From SAR116 cluster bacterium AG-321-K23 (GTDB taxonomy: Bacteria > Pseudomonadota > Alphaproteobacteria > Puniceispirillales > Marisalimonadaceae): a stretch of 50,913 bases of DNA. Where the stretch lies: positions 1-50,913 of the forward strand of contig QBXO01000012.1 of assembly GCA_003284565.1 (NCBI GenBank), read 5' to 3'. The position numbers and the translations under genes were made by a program. This document shows, piece by piece, positions 9,236-18,327 of the stretch; the stretch's first letter is position 1; each line of letters opens with the position of its first letter. The notes below the pieces were generated by a model. The model was given only the letters and a program-made list of their open reading frames with translations. It was not told the origin of the DNA and ran no database searches.

Positions 9236-10599
9236 TAAAATCAAAAAAACAATTTATTTGTCAATCTTGTGGAAATATTTACTCAAGATGGATAGGCAAA
9301 TGTGAACAATGTAATCAATGGAATACAATAGTTGAAGAAAATAACTCTAAACCCTCTGGTATTTTATCCAAATCAACAGGAAAAATAATAAACTTTGAAA
9401 AGCTGAATGATGTAAATTACGAATATTCAAGAATTAAAACTAATCTTAACGAGCTAGATAGAGTCATTGGAGGTGGATTAGTTCCAGGCTCGGTCACTCT
9501 AATTGGTGGCGACCCTGGTATTGGGAAGTCTACTTTATTATTACAACTCGTAGGCAAACTGTCTGATCAAAAAGAAAAATGTATATATATTTCTGGGGAA
9601 GAGAGTTTATCTCAAATAAAAATGAGAGCCGATCGTTTAGGTGTTAATAATAATGACATAGAATTTGCTTCAATCACAAATGCCTCAGACATTGCGATAA
9701 CAATAAATTCGGAAAAAAAACGGTGTTTACTAGTAATTGACTCTATACAAACTATGTATTTACCACAATTAGACAGTTCACCTGGAACGGTATCACAAGT
9801 AAGAGCTAGTGCGCATGAATTAATACTAGCTGCGAAAAAAACAAATACGATACTAATTTTAATAGGTCATCTTACAAAAGATGGAGCTATAGCTGGGCCA
9901 AAAGTTTTAGAACATATGGTTGACACTGTCTTATACTTTGAGGGCGATAATAATTTTCAATATAGGATTTTAAGAAGCTTTAAAAATAGATTTGGAGCTA
10001 ATAATGAAATCGGTGTATTCGAAATGTTAAGTAATGGTCTAAAAGAAATTGCAAATCCATCTGCAATGTTTTTGTCAGATAGACAAAAAAATATATCAGG
10101 AACTTCAATTTTTGCTGGATTAGAAGGCACAAGACCCATTTTAGTAGAAATTCAGGCATTAGTTACTCACTCTACATTAGCAACACCAAGAAGAGTAATA
10201 GTAGGATGGGACGCATCAAGGCTCGCTATGTTGTGTGCTGTTTTAGAGGCAAGGTGTAAAATTCATCTATCCAATATGGACATATTTTTGAATATTGCAG
10301 GAGGTATAAAATTATCTGAACCAGCTGCGGATTTAGCTGTAGTAGCAGCTATAATTTCTTCTGTTAAAAATATTCCCATATCTTTTTCCAGTGTGTTTTT
10401 TGGTGAAGTTGGTCTTTCAGGAGAAATCAGGAAAGTTAATCAGCCAGAATTAAGAATTAAAGAAGCATCAAAATTAGGTTTCAATAAAATTAATCTTCCT
10501 ACTAAACAAAAAGTTATAATTAATAAAGATATGCGTTATAACAATCTTAGTGTTTTGAGTGACCTAGTAGAATTAATTAATAAAGATAAAAGAGACTGA
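9232..10599 (+). CDS. radA: DNA repair protein RadA
   Basis: A 455-residue RecA-family protein that drives branch migration in recombinational repair. The N-terminal zinc finger uses Cys10, Cys13, Cys24 and Cys27. Walker A is GGDPGIGKST at residues 92-101, the RadA-specific KNRFG motif lies near residue 251, and the C-terminal third is a Lon-protease-like domain (FLNIAGGIKLSEPAADLAVV). The length is normal. It overlaps mlaF by four bases at its start and cvpA by one base at its end. Confidence 0.95.
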   Translation: MIKSKKQFICQSCGNIYSRWIGKCEQCNQWNTIVEENNSKPSGILSKSTGKIINFEKLNDVNYEYSRIKTNLNELDRVIGGGLVPGSVTLIGGDPGIGKSTLLLQLVGKLSDQKEKCIYISGEESLSQIKMRADRLGVNNNDIEFASITNASDIAITINSEKKRCLLVIDSIQTMYLPQLDSSPGTVSQVRASAHELILAAKKTNTILILIGHLTKDGAIAGPKVLEHMVDTVLYFEGDNNFQYRILRSFKNRFGANNEIGVFEMLSNGLKEIANPSAMFLSDRQKNISGTSIFAGLEGTRPILVEIQALVTHSTLATPRRVIVGWDASRLAMLCAVLEARCKIHLSNMDIFLNIAGGIKLSEPAADLAVVAAIISSVKNIPISFSSVFFGEVGLSGEIRKVNQPELRIKEASKLGFNKINLPTKQKVIINKDMRYNNLSVLSDLVELINKDKRD

Positions 10600-11135
10600 T
10601 GGAATTTTTTAATAATCTATATTTTAATATAATTGATATTATAGTTTTTGGGGTAATTCTTACGTCGTGCATAGTAGCTACCTTGAGAGGATTTGTTAAA
10701 GAATTATTTAGTATTATTTCTTGGATTTTGTCTTTGATTGTAGCATTTCATTTCTTTGAAAAATTTAAATTAAAATTGTTAGATCATATATCACAAGAAA
10801 TAATTGTAGATTTTCTTGCTTTTGGTTTTCCATTTTTGGGAACTCTAATTTTATCTAGTATTATCTCAAGTTGGTTATCCCCAAAATTTGATCTAAATGG
10901 AGTTTTAATTTTTGACAAAATTTGTGGGTTTGTTTTCGGCGCCTTAAGAGGTTTTTTACTAATTCTATTATTATATTTAGGATTTTTATATTTAATTGGT
11001 AAAGAAAAAAAATTACCTGATACTCTTCTTGAAGCATATTCATTCAAATACATAAATTTTTCTGCTGAACTTTTAGTAGAGTTTTTCAATCATAAAGAAT
11101 TAAAATTTGACAATGAGAAGGCAAAAGAATTGTAA
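10599..11135 (+). CDS. cvpA: CvpA family membrane protein
   Basis: A 178-residue protein with four predicted membrane segments. The opening IDIIVFGVILTSCIVATLRGFVKELFSI split over residues 12-40 matches the CvpA family, named for colicin V production and implicated in envelope stress tolerance. CvpA genes frequently precede purF, as here (23-base gap). The molecular activity is not established. The start codon shares a base with the radA stop. Confidence 0.88.
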   Translation: MEFFNNLYFNIIDIIVFGVILTSCIVATLRGFVKELFSIISWILSLIVAFHFFEKFKLKLLDHISQEIIVDFLAFGFPFLGTLILSSIISSWLSPKFDLNGVLIFDKICGFVFGALRGFLLILLLYLGFLYLIGKEKKLPDTLLEAYSFKYINFSAELLVEFFNHKELKFDNEKAKEL

Positions 11136-11158
11136 AATAAAGAATTCTGGAATTTATA

Positions 11159-12571
11159 ATGTACTGTAAAATAAATGATAAGTTTAAAGAAGAATGTGGA
11201 GTATTTGGTATATTTGGGACTAAAGAAGCCTCTGTTCTTACGACTTTGGGGCTTCATTCACTTCAACATAGAGGTCAAGAAGGCGCAGGGATTGTAAGTT
11301 TTGATGGAAAAGCTTTTCATTCAGCACGTAAACAAGGTTTAGTAGGAGATAATTTCAACAATAAGGATATTTTGTCCAAACTTCCTGGCAAAACAGCCAT
11401 AGGCCACGTACGATACTCTACAACTGGTGAGTCCAAACCTGAAAATCTTCAACCTTTTTTTGCAAATTTAGCTATTGGCGGCTTTGCATGCGCACATAAC
11501 GGTAATTTAACAAACACTTATTCAATAAAAAAACAATTAGTTGAAAGTGGCTCTATTTTTCAAACTTCATCTGATACTGAAATTATTCTTCAATTAGTTG
11601 CACGATCAAAAAAGAAAAAAATAATTGATAAGCTAATTGACACACTATATCAAATAGAAGGGGCTTATTCACTTGTAATCTTAACAAATAAGAAACTTAT
11701 TGGGGTAAGAGATCCTTTAGGGATTAGACCTTTAGTTCTGGGTGAAAAAAATGGTTCTCCTGTTTTAGCCTCAGAAACCTGTGCTTTGGATATGATTGGA
11801 GCTAAATATGTTCGTGATATAGAAAATGGTGAGATAGTTGTAATAACTGATAGTGGGATAGAGTCTATAAAACCATTTAAAAAAATCCCAGAAAGACCCT
11901 GTATATTTGAAAGAATCTATTTTGCAAGTCCAGATAGTTTAGTTGGTAATAAAACAGTTTATACCTACAGAAAAGCCTTAGGTGAACAATTAGCTATTGA
12001 AAATAATGTAATTGCAGATGTAGTTGTCCCAATACCAGATTCAGGAGTTTCAGCGGCAATCGGATTTTCACAAAAGTCAAAAATACCATTTGAACTTGGT
12101 ATAATTAGAAGTCACTATGTCGGTCGTACTTTTATTGAGCCCTCCCAAACCATTAGACAATTTGGAGTAAAACTTAAACATAGTGTCAATAGATCATGTA
12201 TTGAAAATAAAAAAGTTATTTTAATTGACGACTCTATAGTTAGAGGAACTACAGCAAGCAAAATTGTAAAAATGGTTTATGAAGCAGGGGCAAAGGAAGT
12301 TCATTTAGGGATCTCATGCCCTCCAATTTTACACCCAGATTTTTATGGTATTGACACACCTAACTATAATCAATTGATTGCTTCTAAATCTAGCTTAAAA
12401 GAAATGACAAAATTAGTTGGAGCTAAATCATTATTTTTTCTTTCATTAAATGGTACCTACAAAGCAATGGGGTGTGGAAAAAGAAACTCTAAGACACCTC
12501 AGTTTACTGATCACTGTTTTACAGGGGAATACCCAATAGATGTAACTGAAATTCTAAAACTTAATAGATAA
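11159..12571 (+). CDS. purF: Amidophosphoribosyltransferase
   Basis: A 470-residue enzyme for the first committed step of purine synthesis: glutamine plus PRPP gives 5-phosphoribosylamine. The N-terminal nucleophile after propeptide removal should be Cys13 in EECGVFGIFG. The glutaminase domain continues with LQHRGQEGAG and GHVRYSTTG. The phosphoribosyltransferase domain has the PRPP loop LIDDSIVRGTTASK near residue 355. Several cysteines sit close to positions used for the iron-sulphur cluster of the Bacillus-type enzyme, but not all ligands line up by eye, so cluster binding is unsettled. Confidence 0.95.
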   Translation: MYCKINDKFKEECGVFGIFGTKEASVLTTLGLHSLQHRGQEGAGIVSFDGKAFHSARKQGLVGDNFNNKDILSKLPGKTAIGHVRYSTTGESKPENLQPFFANLAIGGFACAHNGNLTNTYSIKKQLVESGSIFQTSSDTEIILQLVARSKKKKIIDKLIDTLYQIEGAYSLVILTNKKLIGVRDPLGIRPLVLGEKNGSPVLASETCALDMIGAKYVRDIENGEIVVITDSGIESIKPFKKIPERPCIFERIYFASPDSLVGNKTVYTYRKALGEQLAIENNVIADVVVPIPDSGVSAAIGFSQKSKIPFELGIIRSHYVGRTFIEPSQTIRQFGVKLKHSVNRSCIENKKVILIDDSIVRGTTASKIVKMVYEAGAKEVHLGISCPPILHPDFYGIDTPNYNQLIASKSSLKEMTKLVGAKSLFFLSLNGTYKAMGCGKRNSKTPQFTDHCFTGEYPIDVTEILKLNR

Positions 12572-12572
12572 A

Positions 12573-13283
12573 ATGATGCATAATAATAAAAAAATTGCTC
12601 TTATTACAGGAGCAGGAAGTGGAATTGGGGCTCAAACAGCAATTGTACTTGCAAAACATAGTTACCATACAATAATCACTGGAAAATCTTTATCTAGCCT
12701 TGAAAAAACCGAGAAAAGAATTGTTGATAATGGTGGTTCATGTACTTTAGTTAAACTCGATATGAATGATTTTATTGGTATTGACAAATTGGGTTTAGAA
12801 ATATTTAAAAGATGGAAAAAATTAGATATTTTAATTTCAAACGCAGCAATTCTTGGAACTTTAGGTCCTATACATCATCAAAGTCATGATGAATTTATTA
12901 AAGTATTAAACGTCAATTTAATTAGCAACCACAGACTTATTAGATCTGTAGAACCACTTCTAAAGAATAGCACCCAACCACATGCTTCTTTTCTGTCATC
13001 AACAGTAGCAAATGAGGCAAGACCTTTTTGGGGTGCTTATGCTATATCTAAAGCATCACTTCAACACATGGTTAAAATTTGGTCTATGGAAAACCAAAAT
13101 AATAATTTGTCTATTTCAATAATAAACCCAGGAAAAACTAATACAAAAATGAGAAAACAGGCCATGCCTGGTGAGAATTCTGACAATCTTCAAGATCCAA
13201 AAGAAGTTGCAGAGAAAATAAAACACATAATTTTTTCAAATAAAATTTTTAAAGGCGAAGTAATTGATTTGAATAAAGTCTAA
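12573..13283 (+). CDS. YciK-like short-chain dehydrogenase/reductase
   Basis: A 236-residue classical SDR enzyme. The NAD(P) loop is GAGSGIG at residues 13-19, the NAA motif is SNAAILG, and the catalytic Tyr156 and Lys160 lie in AYAISK, preceded by serines in FLSSTVAN. The sequence style resembles YciK-type oxidoreductases of unknown substrate. It starts one base after the purF stop and ends the rightward operon, facing a leftward gene only five bases away. Confidence 0.85.
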   Translation: MMHNNKKIALITGAGSGIGAQTAIVLAKHSYHTIITGKSLSSLEKTEKRIVDNGGSCTLVKLDMNDFIGIDKLGLEIFKRWKKLDILISNAAILGTLGPIHHQSHDEFIKVLNVNLISNHRLIRSVEPLLKNSTQPHASFLSSTVANEARPFWGAYAISKASLQHMVKIWSMENQNNNLSISIINPGKTNTKMRKQAMPGENSDNLQDPKEVAEKIKHIIFSNKIFKGEVIDLNKV

Positions 13284-13288
13284 TTAGA

Positions 13289-13996
13289 TTAATCTTTTAT
13301 TATCACTGGCTCTAAATACGAGAAATAAAAATCAACTTTTTCATCAAATTTTCTGGCAATTTCTTGGGCTTCCTTATCGCTTCTAGCACAAAAGCTCAAG
13401 CTTAACCTATAATTACGAAGTCTATAAAAAAATCTCAAAAGATCTATCTGACTATTTCCTACATACCAAGATTTTAATATCCAACCTATGAAAAACAACC
13501 ATGGTGAAATCATTAAAAGCATAAAATAAAAGATCATAGTAATACAAAAGTAAGTCCACAACCTATTTTGTAACATCCATAATGGTGGGGCTAAACTGGC
13601 TAATATTGAAGGCATAGTGTTAAGTAAAATAGCAACGTTACCTGGTTTTTTGAAAACTTCAAATAAACAATAAAATTCGTCCTTTTTGAAATAATCATTT
13701 AAATTAATATTTTTAAGTTCTGGTATTTTTTCAGTAGTTACATCTTCACATATTACACCTAAAGGTGCATGAACAAAAGTATTAAAAAATACTCCTTCTC
13801 TAAATAAGGTAATAACTTTTTTTTCTTTTATTTCAGATAGTTCTTTAGATAATTCTTCATAGTTCTTGTTAACAATTTCACCATCAAGTGCTATGATTAC
13901 ATCACCCTCTTTAAGCATCATTATAAATGCATTTGATGATGTTCTAATGGATTTAATCTGTAAAAAGGATTTTTCAGTAATAATTTCCTCACTCAT
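13289..13996 (-). CDS. PDZ-like domain plus membrane protein, unknown function
   Basis: Not a recognised named gene. The first 85 or so residues look like a PDZ domain (KEGDVIIALDGEIV, then KVITLFREG). Residues about 110-190 carry two hydrophobic segments around PPLWMLQNRLW, resembling DUF2628-type membrane proteins, and the C-terminus is soluble and charged. I start at the ATG at 13996; a TTG one codon upstream is possible. It is the last of four accessory genes downstream of flhB on the same strand, which hints at, but does not prove, an envelope or motility role. Confidence 0.7.
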   Translation of the reverse strand: MSEEIITEKSFLQIKSIRTSSNAFIMMLKEGDVIIALDGEIVNKNYEELSKELSEIKEKKVITLFREGVFFNTFVHAPLGVICEDVTTEKIPELKNINLNDYFKKDEFYCLFEVFKKPGNVAILLNTMPSILASLAPPLWMLQNRLWTYFCITMIFYFMLLMISPWLFFIGWILKSWYVGNSQIDLLRFFYRLRNYRLSLSFCARSDKEAQEIARKFDEKVDFYFSYLEPVIIKD

Positions 13997-14030
13997 CAAT
14001 CAAACTCACACAGTAAAATAATAATTTAAA

Positions 14031-14744
14031 TTATGGGTATTTAATCCTACTTGTTTTATCAGCTATCTTACTTAATACGTTGTTATTTTGTTTAAGTAGT
14101 TTTGAAATTTGTTGGGCTTGTATTGCTTGATTTGCTACGATTTTTTTATATATAGCTTTATTACTGATTTGTTGAATGGCCTTTGAAATAGATTTGTTAT
14201 TAGATTTATTTAATTTTTCAATATTTGTAGTAAGGCTCTTGTTATTTTCAAAACTTGCTTGAGAGTTTTTATTTAACTCATTTACAAGAGTGTTTGTGAT
14301 TAACTGCAATTCTGCAACTGTATTTTCGTTAGACGTTTGAACTCTTTTCTCTATTTTATTAAGAGTTAGAACTAATTTTTTATTAACCTCAAGTAAATCT
14401 CCTTGTTTTTTTATTGCGGCATCTAGATTTTTAAGTGAAGCGTTTACACCATCTACATTCTCCGCAAAAACAACTAGTGCTTCTCTACTTGTCTCTGTCA
14501 TGTTAGTCAATTTGTCTGAAGATTGCATGAATAAAAATGCGCTAACAACTATCACGACTAAACCTGATATAATAGATGATAAAAATACGATAGTAGTATA
14601 TTTATGAATTTGTTTCACCTTAGCCTCCAATTTTTCGTGCGCTTTTTTAACTTTATTGTATTCTGATGTTACATCAGTTGCTGCATCTGCTGCGTCTAAA
14701 GCTAATTTGATGCTTTCTTGAACAGCTTCCATTTTTGTATCCAT
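14031..14744 (-). CDS. Membrane-anchored coiled-coil protein, unknown function
   Basis: A 237-residue protein with no recognised family. Residues 1-45 are a charged alanine-rich helix, residues about 49-72 form one clear membrane segment (IVFLSSIISGLVVIVVSAFLF within it), and the remaining 165 residues are a long predicted coiled coil rich in Asn, Lys, Gln and Ser. The layout resembles methyl-accepting or tethering proteins but no signalling hairpin is visible. The start has an AGGA site. It lies between small genes downstream of flhB, so co-expression with the flagellum is plausible. Confidence 0.7.
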   Translation of the reverse strand: MDTKMEAVQESIKLALDAADAATDVTSEYNKVKKAHEKLEAKVKQIHKYTTIVFLSSIISGLVVIVVSAFLFMQSSDKLTNMTETSREALVVFAENVDGVNASLKNLDAAIKKQGDLLEVNKKLVLTLNKIEKRVQTSNENTVAELQLITNTLVNELNKNSQASFENNKSLTTNIEKLNKSNNKSISKAIQQISNKAIYKKIVANQAIQAQQISKLLKQNNNVLSKIADKTSRIKYP

Positions 14745-14786
14745 TTTATTTTTCCTGTAGTTTAAAACTAAACAAATATAAAATTC

Positions 14787-14975
14787 TTAATTCTTCTCTT
14801 TTCTATATGCACATTTCATACCAGTTGTACTAAATACTTCTAATGATGGTATATATCTTGAAATAAAACCAAACTTTTTGCATCCCCACGGCCTTTGTTT
14901 TTTGTGAGTAATGAAAAAATAATTGCATCCATGGCAAGTTACTCTTTTATTATCATTTTTAATATTATTTATCAC
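14787..14975 (-). CDS. Small four-cysteine protein, probable metal-binding
   Basis: A 62-residue protein with cysteines at 14, 17, 32 and 55 in the pattern CxxCxYFFITH ... PWGCKKFGF ... PSLEVFSTTGMKC. I recognise this pattern from a widespread family of tiny conserved proteins found in proteobacteria, often labelled loosely as a uracil-DNA glycosylase relative although it is far too short to be one. The four cysteines suggest zinc binding. It lies downstream of flhB among accessory genes. Function unknown. Confidence 0.7.
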   Translation of the reverse strand: MINNIKNDNKRVTCHGCNYFFITHKKQRPWGCKKFGFISRYIPSLEVFSTTGMKCAYRKEKN

Positions 14976-14986
14976 AGGTACAAACT

Positions 14987-15211
14987 TTATTTTTTATTTT
15001 TATTTTTAAATTCAATTAATCCATATATTAATTCTGCAATTTTAAATCTAAAAGCCCCTAAAACTGCTGTAAAACCAAAAAACCAATACATAGCAGCATT
15101 TAAAATATCACCTTCTTCACGCAGAGAACTTGCCTCAAAATGACATAAAAGAGCAGACCAAATAAACATTGCAGTAATAATAATTTGTCCAAATGTTTTT
15201 CTTTTCTTCAC
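14987..15211 (-). CDS. Small two-segment membrane protein, unknown function
   Basis: A 74-residue protein beginning at a GTG codon (15211) behind a GGTGAT site. It has two hydrophobic stretches, about residues 8-24 and 38-66, with a basic start and end. No family recognised. It begins 16 bases after the flhB stop, so it is almost certainly on the same transcript as the flagellar export genes. Confidence 0.6.
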   Translation of the reverse strand: MKKRKTFGQIIITAMFIWSALLCHFEASSLREEGDILNAAMYWFFGFTAVLGAFRFKIAELIYGLIEFKNKNKK

Positions 15212-15226
15212 ATTATCACCATAAGT

Positions 15227-16372
15227 TTATTTGATAGTTTTTCCATATTCGTCAAAGCTCATATTTTCAGGTATTTCAAACTCAGGATAATCAGTTTCCT
15301 CTCCTCTTTCAATTTTAAAGATATAAGCTAATACGGACGCAACAGCTGAATAGAGTTTTTCAGAAATTTCCTTTCCTATTTCTCCCGTAAAATAAAGAGC
15401 CCTAGCAAGTAAAGGACTTTGAAAAACTGTAACTTTATTTTCATCTGCTAATTTTATGATTTTTTCTGCTATCATTCCTCTTCCCATAGCTAAGATTATT
15501 GGAGCACCTTCTGATCCAACTTCATATTTTATTGCAACTGCAAAATGAGTTGGGTTAGTTATTACAGCTGATGCATCTTTGACATTATCAAGTGCAGCAG
15601 ATTGAGTGGCAGCTCTATTGGCAATTTCATTCTGTAATCTTCTAATTTTTTGTTTAACCTCAGGTGATCCATCTGTATCTTTATGCTCATCTTTTACTTC
15701 TTTAATTGTCATTTTTAATTTTTCTACGTGTTGGTATTTCTGCCATATAAAATCAAAAATTGCTATAAAACCTAAAACAATTAAGAGTGCAATTGTGAGT
15801 TGTGGGAAGTTGTAAAGTAGATTTGATAAAGCGGAATATAAATTACGTTCGGATAAATATATTATATCTTTCATATTAAAATATATAACAAAAAATGTAA
15901 TCCCCCCTAATAAGCCAACTTTGAACAAAGATTTGATTAGTTCAAATAAACCTTTAGAAGAAAAAATTCTTTTTAAACCTGATAATAAATTAATCCTGTT
16001 TGATTTAAATTGAAAAGCTTTTGGAGCAAAATTAATACCTCCAACAGCCATTTGTGTAATCAAAATAATTAATATTAGTGGAACACCAACAATTAAAGTT
16101 ATATTTATCACATATTTTATCAATTTATTGATGCCATAGGCAGGTGATATATTAGTTATATAATCAAGATCAAATAAGAAAAATGTTTTCCAAATTGCTA
16201 AAAAATCTCTAGCGAAAAAAGGTATTGAAGATAGAACCATTAAACCCATTATTAATGATGTAAAAACAAACATTTCTTTAGATGATAATACCTGACCATC
16301 CTCAGCCGCTTTATCTAATTTTCTTTGGGATGGTTCTTCGGTTTTATCTTGTGAATTATCTTCTTCAGCCAT
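15227..16372 (-). CDS. flhB: Flagellar export switch protein FlhB
   Basis: A 381-residue component of the flagellar type III export gate that switches substrate class from hook to filament. Four membrane segments fill residues about 30-215, and the cytoplasmic domain carries the self-cleaving NPTH motif (VITNPTHFAVAIKY) near residue 271. The N-terminal DKTEEPSQRKLDKA is diagnostic. The length is slightly above average because of a C-terminal tail. It follows fliR by one base in the order fliO-P-Q-R-flhB. Confidence 0.96.
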   Translation of the reverse strand: MAEEDNSQDKTEEPSQRKLDKAAEDGQVLSSKEMFVFTSLIMGLMVLSSIPFFARDFLAIWKTFFLFDLDYITNISPAYGINKLIKYVINITLIVGVPLILIILITQMAVGGINFAPKAFQFKSNRINLLSGLKRIFSSKGLFELIKSLFKVGLLGGITFFVIYFNMKDIIYLSERNLYSALSNLLYNFPQLTIALLIVLGFIAIFDFIWQKYQHVEKLKMTIKEVKDEHKDTDGSPEVKQKIRRLQNEIANRAATQSAALDNVKDASAVITNPTHFAVAIKYEVGSEGAPIILAMGRGMIAEKIIKLADENKVTVFQSPLLARALYFTGEIGKEISEKLYSAVASVLAYIFKIERGEETDYPEFEIPENMSFDEYGKTIK

Positions 16373-16373
16373 T

Positions 16374-17189
16374 TTATGGACGTCCTTCTTTGTAAGAGTG
16401 AAGAACTTCGTGAATCAAATTGATTGACGCAGCCGTCAAATCAGAAAAAGCACTTGAAATTGGCCCAACCCCCAAATACAAAAAGATAAAAACACTAATC
16501 AAAGCAATTGGGAAACCAAATGAAAAAAGATTTAGTGATGGTGCAGATCTAGTAATTATGCCTATCGAGCACTGTATTAATAATAAACCACCCACAACTG
16601 GTAAACTTATCAAAGCTGCTAGGTAAAACATCTCTCCAGCGGTATTTACAGCAACATTACTTACCTCAGAAAAATCAAGAATTAAACCAATTGGTAAGTA
16701 TACATAACTTTCTATAAGTAATTTTAACAAATACAAATGACCATCTAAAGATAAAAAACAAGATATAAGAAATAATGTTAAAACAGTACTTAAAACAAGT
16801 GTTTGTCCTCCTGATTGAGGATCAATCATACTTGACATTGATAGACCTGCTGTAGATGCTATTTTCTCACCTGCAACTGCTGCTGCTGAAAAAAGTATAT
16901 TTAAAATTAATCCAACTGAAAGTCCAATACCTATTTCAGATAATATAAGTATAAATAAATTAAAACCTTCCATATTTTGAATCTCTGGTACTTTAATGAC
17001 AGGAAATAAAAATGCAGTTAAACTTATGCTTGCAACAATTCTTACCTGTAAAGGTATTCCTCCTAATGAAAAAAATGGTGCACTAATTAAAAATGAAGAA
17101 ATTCGTAAAGATGCCACAAAAAAAATTACCATATATTGGTATATATTAAATAAATTAACTCCTGGTAAAGTAAACTCTATGCCGTTCAT
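16374..17189 (-). CDS. fliR: Flagellar export protein FliR
   Basis: A 271-residue, highly hydrophobic protein of the export gate; it assembles with FliP and FliQ into the channel. About six membrane segments are visible, with the family motifs RISSFLISAPFF near the start and GLSMSSMIDPQSGG in the middle. It is flanked by fliQ and flhB with minimal gaps. Confidence 0.93.
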   Translation of the reverse strand: MNGIEFTLPGVNLFNIYQYMVIFFVASLRISSFLISAPFFSLGGIPLQVRIVASISLTAFLFPVIKVPEIQNMEGFNLFILILSEIGIGLSVGLILNILFSAAAVAGEKIASTAGLSMSSMIDPQSGGQTLVLSTVLTLFLISCFLSLDGHLYLLKLLIESYVYLPIGLILDFSEVSNVAVNTAGEMFYLAALISLPVVGGLLLIQCSIGIITRSAPSLNLFSFGFPIALISVFIFLYLGVGPISSAFSDLTAASINLIHEVLHSYKEGRP

Positions 17190-17207
17190 GATAAATTTCT
17201 TTCGTGT

Positions 17208-17480
17208 TTAATTTTGTCCTACACCAGCAACCTGCTCAAAAATAAAATTAAAGTAATCAACAAGTCCCATCATAAAAAAGTTACCTAATAATCCTATACC
17301 TAACATTACAACTATAACTTTTGGTACAAAACTAAGAGTCATTTCATTAATTGATGTTGCAGCTTGAATAATACCTATCAAGAGACCTATACCCAGAGCT
17401 AAAGCTAAGATAGGACCTGAAACGAGTAAAACCTGATAAAAGGCCATACTCAACATACTAATATTTTCATCAAAGTTCAT
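17208..17480 (-). CDS. fliQ: Flagellar export protein FliQ
   Basis: A 90-residue protein with two membrane hairpin helices, matching the normal FliQ size. The GLLIGIIQAATSINEMTLSF motif (residues about 27-46) and the following VPKVIVV are family hallmarks. It forms part of the FliPQR channel. It lies four bases after fliP. Confidence 0.95.
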   Translation of the reverse strand: MNFDENISMLSMAFYQVLLVSGPILALALGIGLLIGIIQAATSINEMTLSFVPKVIVVMLGIGLLGNFFMMGLVDYFNFIFEQVAGVGQN

Positions 17481-17484
17481 TTTT

Positions 17485-18327
17485 TTATCCTGCTGAAAAG
17501 GTGCTTACTAAAGATCCAACTGTCATGCTCCATCCATCAACTAAAACAAACAATAATAATTTAAATGGAAGTGCAACTAACATTGGAGACAACATCATCA
17601 TTCCAAGTGACATTAAAATGGAGGAAATCACCATATCAATAACTAAGAAAGGTAAAAATAAAAGAAATCCTATTTGGAATGCAGTTTTAAGCTCACTTGT
17701 CATAAAAGCTGGAAGAGCTATTCTAAAAGGAATATCAGAAACTTTGTCAAATTTTTCTAAACCAGCTAATTCAGTGAACATTATTAAGTCTGTTTTTCTA
17801 GTATTTTTAACCATAAACTGTTTCATTTCTGCACTAGCTGTTTCAATAGCCTGTTCTGCAGGTAAGTTTTTTTCCATATACGGTATTGCAGCATTTTCGT
17901 AAACTTTATTAAATGTTGGAGCCATTATAAAAAAAGTTAAAAATAGAGATATTGCTATTAAAACTTGATTAGGGGGAGTTTGTTGGGTACCCAACGCTTG
18001 ACGGAGAATTGACATAACAATAATTATTCTTGTAAAGCTTGTCATTCCAAGCACTAATGATGGTAGAACCGTCAACGCTGTCATTAATAACAAAATTTGT
18101 AATGGAAATGAATATTCAGTTGTATCGCCATTAGTTGATACATTTAATGCAGGAAAACCAGTGGCAATTGGTTCTCCTATGGCTTGAACAGGAAATCCAC
18201 TTATCAAAATTAAAAACATAAAAAAAGATAATTTTTTAAGTAAATTTATAATAATCTTATAAATTTCTTCTTTTGGATTTGAAAAATAAAATCTTTTTAT
18301 GGGTTGTGGGCAGATTGCTCTACGCAT
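17485..18327 (-). CDS. fliP: Flagellar export protein FliP
   Basis: A 280-residue channel subunit of the export gate. A signal-like hydrophobic stretch at about residues 32-50 is followed by the conserved FliP core: LLMTALTVLPSLVLGMTSFTR, RQALGTQQTPPNQVL, and PFLVIDMVISSILMSLGMMM segments. The N-terminus before the signal is about 30 residues longer than usual, so a later Met (near residue 37) could be the true start; the earlier start overlaps fliO by eight bases. Confidence 0.94.
   Translation of the reverse strand: MRRAICPQPIKRFYFSNPKEEIYKIIINLLKKLSFFMFLILISGFPVQAIGEPIATGFPALNVSTNGDTTEYSFPLQILLLMTALTVLPSLVLGMTSFTRIIIVMSILRQALGTQQTPPNQVLIAISLFLTFFIMAPTFNKVYENAAIPYMEKNLPAEQAIETASAEMKQFMVKNTRKTDLIMFTELAGLEKFDKVSDIPFRIALPAFMTSELKTAFQIGFLLFLPFLVIDMVISSILMSLGMMMLSPMLVALPFKLLLFVLVDGWSMTVGSLVSTFSAG

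Noticed and set aside
13281-13300. Small palindrome AGATTAATCT at the convergent end of the SDR gene and the PDZ-membrane gene
   Set aside because: Five AU-rich pairs with no loop; too short and weak to be a terminator.
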